Positions 21,584 through 26,649 of a stretch of DNA of 26,649 nt are shown piece by piece. Every line of letters starts with the position of its first letter. Position 1 is the stretch's first letter. Origin of the DNA: Psilocybe azurescens (Eukaryota; Basidiomycota; Agaricomycetes; Agaricales; Agrocybaceae); NCBI GenBank assembly GCA_023853785.1, contig JAJIRX010000960.1:1-26649 (forward strand). Direction: 5' to 3'. The position numbers and the translations under genes were made by a program. The notes below the pieces were generated by a model, which did no database searches, was not told where the DNA came from, and saw nothing but the letters and a program-made list of their open reading frames with translations.

Positions 21584-22473
21584 AGAAAAAAGCCTTATGT
21601 TTCAAGTTGCACTGGCCTTTGTTGTCTTTGCGTACGTTCTTACTTACTATCATGGTGATTATTATCTTTTGTTCTGTGTCGTTGTAATACATTTTAAAAA
21701 TAGAGGCTACCCTGTAATAATGATATGCTTTCTATCGAAGAGTAGGCATTTATCTTCTATGCTAAGAAGGGCATACATGAGCAGCAGAATGTGTTCGGCA
21801 CAAAGGGATGTTTAGTGTCATGGCAGGAAAGAAATGTTCCGGCATTACATGTCTGTATCAAGACTAAAAGTAAATACTCACTGAAAGGCCCTCCAAATGC
21901 AGTGGGAAAGAGAAGATAAACAACAAATGGAGAAGAGATTAGATGGGGATGTAAATGTACAAGAACAGGAAAAGGTAAAATGTACTTCCCTTTGCATCTC
22001 TTTCACCTTTGGCACGGTATATAGCCAACCTCGGTATGTGTGAGAAAAGTTGTGAATATGAATTGAGCTCTCAAATCACATCGTGGGAGAGACTCTACAT
22101 CATCTTGCTTGGACTCATACCACCATCATCCTTTACACCTCACCTTTGCATAACCTTTGCACCAACCTAATTTTCACAAGATATCACACTAAAATTCATC
22201 CAATAATGTTAGGACTTCAGGAAAGTTCTTCATTTCGATGTATGACTGCTTTTATTATAATATGTGCATAATAAAAATTTATTTTCTGGTTTTCAATAGA
22301 TGCTGTTATGATCTTCATGTGCAATGTGTTTGTCTTGATAGAAATTGATAATGTATGTCAATTGGTCCCTTTGTTTGAAAATTGAAAAACAAACAATTTC
22401 TAAATTAATTGTTACATCTGCCGCTTCGTTGCTGTCAGCATTGTCGTTCTCATTGACTGCCCTGAGCTCTGTG
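21584..22473. other. Intergenic, no gene recognised
   Basis: This AT-rich stretch follows the PRP6 stop codon. A TATA-like word sits in GGTATATAGCC near 22016-22026, and a CT-rich, CACC-rich segment runs from about 22110 to 22170. Either could belong to a promoter for the His/Ser-rich relic downstream. No domain-like translation was seen on either strand. Confidence 0.4.
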
Positions 22474-23139
22474 ATGTCACCGGGCGGCAGTGGCATGGGA
22501 GCAGGAGTACACACGTCTCAGCACAGACATGGACACAGACACAGACACAAGAGCAAGGGTGTCGCAATTGGTGTGGGAGAGGTTATGGGTGTTTCTAGGC
22601 GGGGGGCGGGGACGCTGACACCGACTGCAACGGTGAGCCATCGTGATCTTCTTTTAATCCATCTCATTCTTCTTCTCACAACAGCAATAACAGCAGCAAT
22701 ATCGACAGCAGCAGCAAGGCACTGCATACATCCATCATAGACTCTTTTCTGATCGTCTACATCTACATCTAGGACTTCACGATCAGGTTCTCATTCTCAT
22801 TCTCGTAATCCCACTTCCAGATATCACACATACCCTGACGTTAACACACACCTGCATTCCCATTCTTATCACTCGTCTGCCTCTGCCTACAACAACAATA
22901 ACTATCACAAAGACCACGACCAAGAGGACAACCAAGTGGATGACCACTTCTGTTCTATAGATGAAGATGGGGATAGGGGATACGATGACATTCACGTCCA
23001 TGTCTATATCATTGAACCTGTACCTGAATGCAAGTCCAAGTCCAAGGGCAGATTCAGCAACAATGGCGGCAGCAGCTGTCCCAGACTTCGGCGCTTGGAC
23101 ACACCAAGCACGAGCACGAGCATGAGCACGAGGGGTTGA
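22474..23139 (+). pseudogene. His/Ser-rich coding relic, unknown function
   Basis: An ATG at 22474 opens MSPGGSGMGAGVHTSQHRHG and a run of His-Arg pairs, then KSKGVAIGVGEVMGVSRRG. A 52-nt GT..AG intron (22633-22684) is likely. After it the frame reads NNSSNIDSSSKALHTSIID, and a one-base shift near 22747 leads to SHSHSRNPTSRYHTY, SASAYNNNNYHKDHDQED and DDIHVHVYIIEPVPECKSK, ending at TGA 23137-23139. Without the intron, both halves lie in one frame split by TAG (22738) and TGA (22750). The acidic, His-rich and Ser-rich segments look like a disordered fungal protein, but no family is recognised. Simple-sequence expansions (CAACAACAA, ATTCTC, AGCACG) could also make this look coding by chance. 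Confidence 0.35.
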
Positions 23140-23640
23140 GGAATGATAGCACGGCGATGACGGCGATGCAGGTATGAGGCGAAGTTGGAGTTGGAGTTGG
23201 AGGTACAAGTTGAACAGGCAGCACGTACAGAGTGTGGGTGTGGGTGGTTGGGTGGTTGTGGGTGTGTTGGTGACACAGGGGCACAGGAATGGGCGTGCGA
23301 GTGCGAATAGGACGGGAGTAGGATCAAAATCACGAGGGAGGAGGACTGAGGCTGAGGGCTGAGGGTTATATCCCCTATCGTCAGTGCCGGTGTCGGAAGC
23401 TGGGTCATGGGTCCTATTAACGCTAGCTCTTGGTATCAATCCAAACCCGGACGGAGGAGGCAACTGCCACACTTGTACATGGCATGTGCCCTTTACGCTT
23501 TACTCAATACTGTATTAGTAGTATCTGTAAAGTAGTAGGTTCTTTGCTTGGATAAAATTTTGCAAATTTGAGTATTCTAATGTTTCAAGAATATAATAAG
23601 GATGTCCCATGCCAAATATTAGTGAAATCGGCGGTCCCGT
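23140..23640. other. Low-complexity spacer, no gene recognised
   Basis: It begins with GGAGTT and GGGTGTGG-type simple repeats (about 23180-23270) and a GAGGCTGAGGGCTGAGGG segment (about 23340-23365), then becomes AT-rich. It may be the degraded tail of the His/Ser-rich relic. Nothing functional is visible. Confidence 0.4.
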
Positions 23641-23697
23641 TCTCGAGATATGAAGGGGAGGGGGAGGAGGAATGGTACATACAAGATATTCAAATTT

Positions 23698-23845
23698 GGC
23701 TTGGGGTTTGGGGGTGAGGGGGGGCGCAATTTAATGCAAAGGCTGTGTGTTACACTATGAGTGTGGGGCGTACAGGCTTGGGTTTGGGGAGAGGTGGTGC
23801 TAAAAAGCGAGATCTGCAGGTTACACTGTAAGTGTTAGAGCAATA
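23698..23845 (+). repeat. Two diverged tandem G-rich units of about 71-77 bp
   Basis: GGCTTGGGGTTTGGGG begins at 23698 and GGCTTGGGTTTGGGG at 23775. Each is followed by a TTACACT(A/G)T(G/A)AGTGT block at 23750 and 23821. Shared order and spacing show a tandem duplication, with the middle of each unit diverged. Confidence 0.6.
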
Positions 23846-23946
23846 TGTGCTAAATGACTTTGGAGGGATATCCAAAGTAGCCATTTTGTCTTTATAGACT
23901 CATCAGTAGCTATCGTATGTAAGGAATATTACTAAATGCTCTTAAA

Positions 23947-23978
23947 ATAGGCGCGCGTTTACTAAGCTAAGCGCCTAT
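23947..23978. repeat. Perfect 8-bp inverted repeat, 16-nt loop
   Basis: ATAGGCGC (23947-23954) pairs exactly with GCGCCTAT (23971-23978). The loop contains TTACTAAGCTAA, and a CTTAGCG copy follows just outside. It could mark the edge of a small element that continues through other inverted repeats to about 24480. Confidence 0.5.
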
Positions 23979-24080
23979 TCTTAGCGAATCGACTATTGAT
24001 TACTCATCCTTTTATTGTTACCTTTGTAATCTTTCTCGCAAATGCAGGAACGTCAAGGGTCTTGCTGACTGATTACAATA

Positions 24081-24094
24081 GAGTCGATCGACTC
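24081..24094. repeat. Perfect 14-bp palindrome GAGTCGATCGACTC
   Basis: The palindrome is exact and is loosely extended outward by CAATA on the left and TATTG on the right. A second exact inverted repeat, TGACTAA (24181-24187) and TTAGTCA (24192-24198), lies about 90 bp downstream. Its function is unknown. Confidence 0.6.
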
Positions 24095-24276
24095 ATTATT
24101 GATAACATCGTGGGGTGGATTAGTGATCAATTCATCTTGATTATGAATCGACAAGACCGGATTGCTCCAATCGGTCAATCTGACTAAAAGATTAGTCATG
24201 TCAGTGTAATAGCTTACCAATCGTGTCGAGAATAGACACTAGACTTTATAATTGTCTATTCATGTACTTATGCTAC

Positions 24277-24342
24277 CCGGATAAATCTGGGGCCAAGGTA
24301 CCGGTCAACGATCCGGACTACTGGGTTTGAACCTACTAATCC
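24277..24342 (+). other. Possible tRNA-derived (SINE-like) segment
   Basis: CCGGAT near 24278 and ATCCGG near 24339 could pair as an acceptor-like stem. Between them lie an A-box-like GGCCAAGGTACCGG (24291-24304) and a B-box-like GGGTTTGAACC (24323-24333) at typical pol III spacing. A clean cloverleaf was not obtained, so an intact tRNA gene is unlikely. A tRNA-derived SINE head is the better guess. Confidence 0.25.
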
Positions 24343-24352
24343 GGCGATGCAT

Positions 24353-24403
24353 CGTGTTGGGCTGCTTACTAACCTAGGTGTTGGGCAGCTTACTAAGCCA
24401 GCG
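24353..24403 (+). repeat. Two-copy tandem repeat of about 25 bp
   Basis: GTGTTGGGCTGCTTACTAAC and GTGTTGGGCAGCTTACTAAG lie back to back. They are followed by inverted pairs CGAACG/CGTTCG (about 24416-24430) and CGAGAT/ATCTCG (about 24448-24461). The density of small symmetric motifs suggests a structured non-coding element. Confidence 0.55.
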
Positions 24404-24514
24404 GTGCTTCGTTTTCGAACGATCCGTTCGTGGGGAAAGTGCCGGTCCCGAGATACATCTCGTACATCCTTCCCTAATAAGGCAATTGTTAGATTTACCT
24501 ATTTGGGTAAGTTC

Positions 24515-24633
24515 GGTTTGGGGTTGATTGGGTTTGGGTTTGGGTTTGGCTATTACGAATCAAGATGTGCTTGTGAGTTGATGTAGGTCACTCTATAGCA
24601 TGAAAATTACATACGGTTTGGGGTTTGGGGTAG
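24515..24633 (+). repeat. GGGTTT-rich tracts, G4-capable
   Basis: Four consecutive G runs separated by TTT occur near 24529-24549, and a second GGTTTGGGGTTTGGGG block lies near 24616-24630. These are internal and irregular, and the unit differs from the fungal TTAGGG telomere repeat, so a telomere is not implied. Confidence 0.6.
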
Positions 24634-24919
24634 CGCATCGCGACAAATTCGCTAGTAATTTTCTCATCGGTTATTTGCTTTTGAGCTTCTGCCGAATTCT
24701 GGATGTTCCCGATCTGGAGATCGTGAACGTCGGTGTAGTATAATATCTTCACCATCGCTTTCAATGGGTATCTGTTCAGTAGCTTTGTCTGAGTCAGATT
24801 GATATTCTTCAACAACGTCTTGAATCGTAGGAACGACACCACCTTCTTCGGCGATGTTTTCATCCAGTTTACGAAAGACTGTTTTCTTTCTTTCTAGAAT
24901 CCTGACAAGGGTCTGTGAT

Positions 24920-25260
24920 CAGAGGCCAGCCTCTAACCCCAAGTGATTTCTATGTTCCATGGAACATAAATTTCATCTAGCCGGCCTCAAAGCATACATA
25001 TCATCATGAAAACAAAGAATATGTTTGAGGCCGTTGATTTTTAATAGCAAAAATCTGAATTCATTTGAGGCCGGCCTCAGAGGCTGATTTTTAATAGAAA
25101 AATATGAATTTGTGTGAGGCTGGCCTCTGAGGCTGATTTTTAAATGGAAAAATTTGAATTTGTTTGAGGCCAGCCTCTGAGGCCAAATACTATGTTCCAT
25201 AAAACTTAATTTTTGCTGAGGCCAGCCTCAAAGCCTTTAAACACTGTATATTATATTCCA
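24920..25260. repeat. Satellite of about 50 bp with GAGGCC-GCCTC palindromic core
   Basis: About seven copies of a core like TGAGGCC(A/G)GCCTC recur at roughly 50-bp spacing (near 24921, 24979, 25024, 25066, 25115, 25165 and 25218). Several are followed by GATTTTTAATAGAAAAAT and GAATTTGT. The core GAGGCCGGCCTC is a full palindrome in one copy. A perfect 16-bp palindrome, ATGTTCCATGGAACAT, sits at 24952-24967, and partial copies of its ATGTTCCAT half recur near 25191 and 25254. No coding potential is visible. Confidence 0.85.
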
Positions 25261-25495
25261 TAAAATGTGCAATTCATTCAATGATTTCCAATGACTATTC
25301 AGCTTATATGTATCTCAGTCCTCAATATCAATTGGTGACTGATTGAGAATAGAGAACATATGAAGATGTTAAAGGCTATCTTGTGTTAGTTTTGTGATTA
25401 AACACTTTGTTTCTAATGTTCTACACTTGATATTTGGACTTGTACAAATGGACACTTAGTTAGAATTCGCTCTTTTCGTGTACTTTACAGTGCCC
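25261..25495. other. AT-rich spacer between satellites
   Basis: The stretch separates the GAGGCC satellite from the TCCA/TGGA field. No repeat unit, gene or RNA was recognised in it. Confidence 0.4.
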
Positions 25496-25840
25496 CCATT
25501 TTCCGTTGGACTCAACGGACTTTCACCGGACCCAGCCAATTCCAATGGACAGTCCATTGGACGTCCAACGGATTCCGTTGGACTCCACAAAACCTCGGTA
25601 CCAGTCCAGTCAGAGTCCGGCCAAATTCGGTCAAAGTCCGGTCAAGTCACTTCAAGACAGAAAACAGGTGGACTGGCCGGACTGTCCAGTCCGTTGGACT
25701 TCCAGTGGACTTCCACTGGACTCTCAGCACTTAATTAGACCAGATCCAAGAGTGCTCTGTCCAGTGGAGTCCAGTGGATGTCCAGTGGATGTCCAGTGGA
25801 TGTCCAGTGGATGTCCAGTGGACTGTCACTGGTTTAATTG
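25496..25840. repeat. TCCA/TGGA repeat field with perfect inverted repeats and an 11-bp tandem array
   Basis: The stretch is built from TCCA and TGGA words. CCAATGGAC/GTCCATTGG (25542-25560) and GTCCAACGG/CCGTTGGAC (25563-25583) are perfect inverted repeats. Positions about 25768-25826 hold a tandem array of about five copies of the 11-mer GTCCAGTGGAT. Open frames here translate to repeated Asp-Ser/Pro words and are by-products of the repeat, not genes. Confidence 0.85.
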
Positions 25841-25924
25841 CAGACTTGGGAGGAGTTAGGGACAGTAGCAGTGTTCTTGGAAGCTTTGGGAGCCATATTA
25901 AGGAAGCTAGGTCACTAGGATAAT

Positions 25925-26345
25925 ACTTCAATCTTATCTTTAATTCATGTAACAATGTAATATAATATATTGAAAACTATATACTACATTATTATCTGAC
26001 TTGTGTACTTTACCTCCACCTAGGAACTCCATGTGGAGTCCACCGACTCCATACAAAGTGGTGGACTCCACATGGACTCCATCTGGAACATATGCAAATG
26101 TCCCAAATATTATCTTTGGTAGGTGCAGTTCAGATGGACTCCAGGTGGACTCCAGGTGAACTCCAAACAATTCCACTTAAGTCCAACTGGAGTCCAGGTA
26201 GTGTCCAGGTGGAGTTCCCAACTTTAACTTCATGGAATAGAATTCAATTGGATTCCAACTGAAATATATTAATGTTTCAATCTTAATGTAAATTCATATA
26301 AGTGTAATATAATATATTAACAACTATCTATTACATTGTTACATA
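25925..26345. repeat. AT-rich direct repeats of about 75 bp flanking a second TCCA/TGGA block
   Basis: A segment with CAATCTTA, GTAATATAATATATT and CTATNTATTACATT-like words at about 25929-25995 recurs at about 26278-26341, roughly 345 bp later. Between them lies another TCCA/TGGA block (about 26022-26215) with TGGACTCCA and CCAGGTGGACTCCAGGTG repeats. Together with the preceding field this suggests a larger unit of [TCCA field + AT spacer], present about twice. Confidence 0.6.
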
Positions 26346-26649
26346 CTGTGAGATCCATCATTAAAAAATTAAAAACAAAAACAAAAACATAAATTTAAAA
26401 GAAAAATGGGGATGGAGGTACATACCTGGGTCAGATGAACAAATAAACATATAAATGTAAAAGAAAAAAAGGGAAAACCTTAAAAAAAGGGCGGGAGGGT
26501 CGCCGTCATGGGGTGCGTCATGCCAGGGTGTGTAGCTGGCCATATGGCGCAGTGTCGCTCCACCTGCGTGTCAAGCCGTCGTGTCTTCCGCTGTCGCCGT
26601 CTCGCCTCTCGCCCCGCCTCCGCCGTCTCGCCCTCACCCTCGCCCCGCC
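26346..26649. other. A-rich to GC-rich transition at the window end, no gene recognised
   Basis: An A-rich stretch (about 26360-26490) changes abruptly to GC-rich sequence with imperfect CGCCGTCTCGCC/CTCGCCCCGCC repeats at about 26590-26649. The repeat array probably continues beyond the window. No feature was identified. Confidence 0.5.

Noticed and set aside
20751..21692. Long minus-strand open frame over the last PRP6 exons
   Set aside because: It is antisense to well-supported PRP6 exons and has no domain character.
24515..24633. Internal telomere repeat
   Set aside because: The unit is GGGTTT with irregular spacing, not TTAGGG, and lies inside ordinary sequence.
25506..25859. Plus-strand open frame of 117 codons with repeated MDS/CPVD words
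   Set aside because: It is produced by translating the TCCA/TGGA repeats.

Overview
The window looks like nuclear DNA of a basidiomycete, most likely an agaricomycete. The support is dense short introns of about 50-80 nt with GT..AG ends, a fungal Helitron of the RepHel type, a GC-rich PRP6-type splicing factor gene on the + strand, and several spliced genes that resemble lineage-specific families I remember from agaricomycetes. The organism cannot be named from the sequence alone.

Layout. Positions 199-1712 (-) hold a broken SPT5-like gene with an acidic N terminus, an NGN domain and a KOW-like tail. Positions 2331-10205 (-) hold a degraded Helitron: repeated N-terminal SAP-like/CxxC modules, a DUF6570-like segment, a Rep domain with HLH and a two-tyrosine motif, a PIF1-type helicase, and a C-terminal cysteine-peptidase-like domain read in the same frame as the helicase end. 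Positions 11267-15600 (-) hold two spliced genes, one with about 17 exons. A third spliced gene, 15899-17026 (+), is divergent from them. Positions 18100-21583 (+) hold a nearly complete, nine-exon PRP6/Prp1 gene with stops and frameshifts. Positions 22474-23139 (+) hold a His/Ser-rich coding relic. From about 23.6 kb to the end there is no convincing gene, only G-rich tandem units, many short perfect inverted repeats, a possible tRNA-derived element, a roughly 50-bp GAGGCC satellite, a TCCA/TGGA repeat field and a GC-rich end.

How the parts relate. The Helitron segments once formed one rolling-circle transposition polyprotein. The SPT5-like gene lies beyond the peptidase on the same strand, and whether it is inside the element is unknown because no terminus could be fixed. 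The divergent spliced genes share a 298-bp interval that could carry a bidirectional promoter. PRP6 is a host U4/U6.U5 tri-snRNP gene.

The main caution is that almost every older gene is broken, and most breaks are single-base length changes in short homopolymer runs. That could be decay or uncorrected assembly error. The three TGG-to-TGA changes at conserved Trp codons in PRP6 are substitutions and are not explained by homopolymer error.
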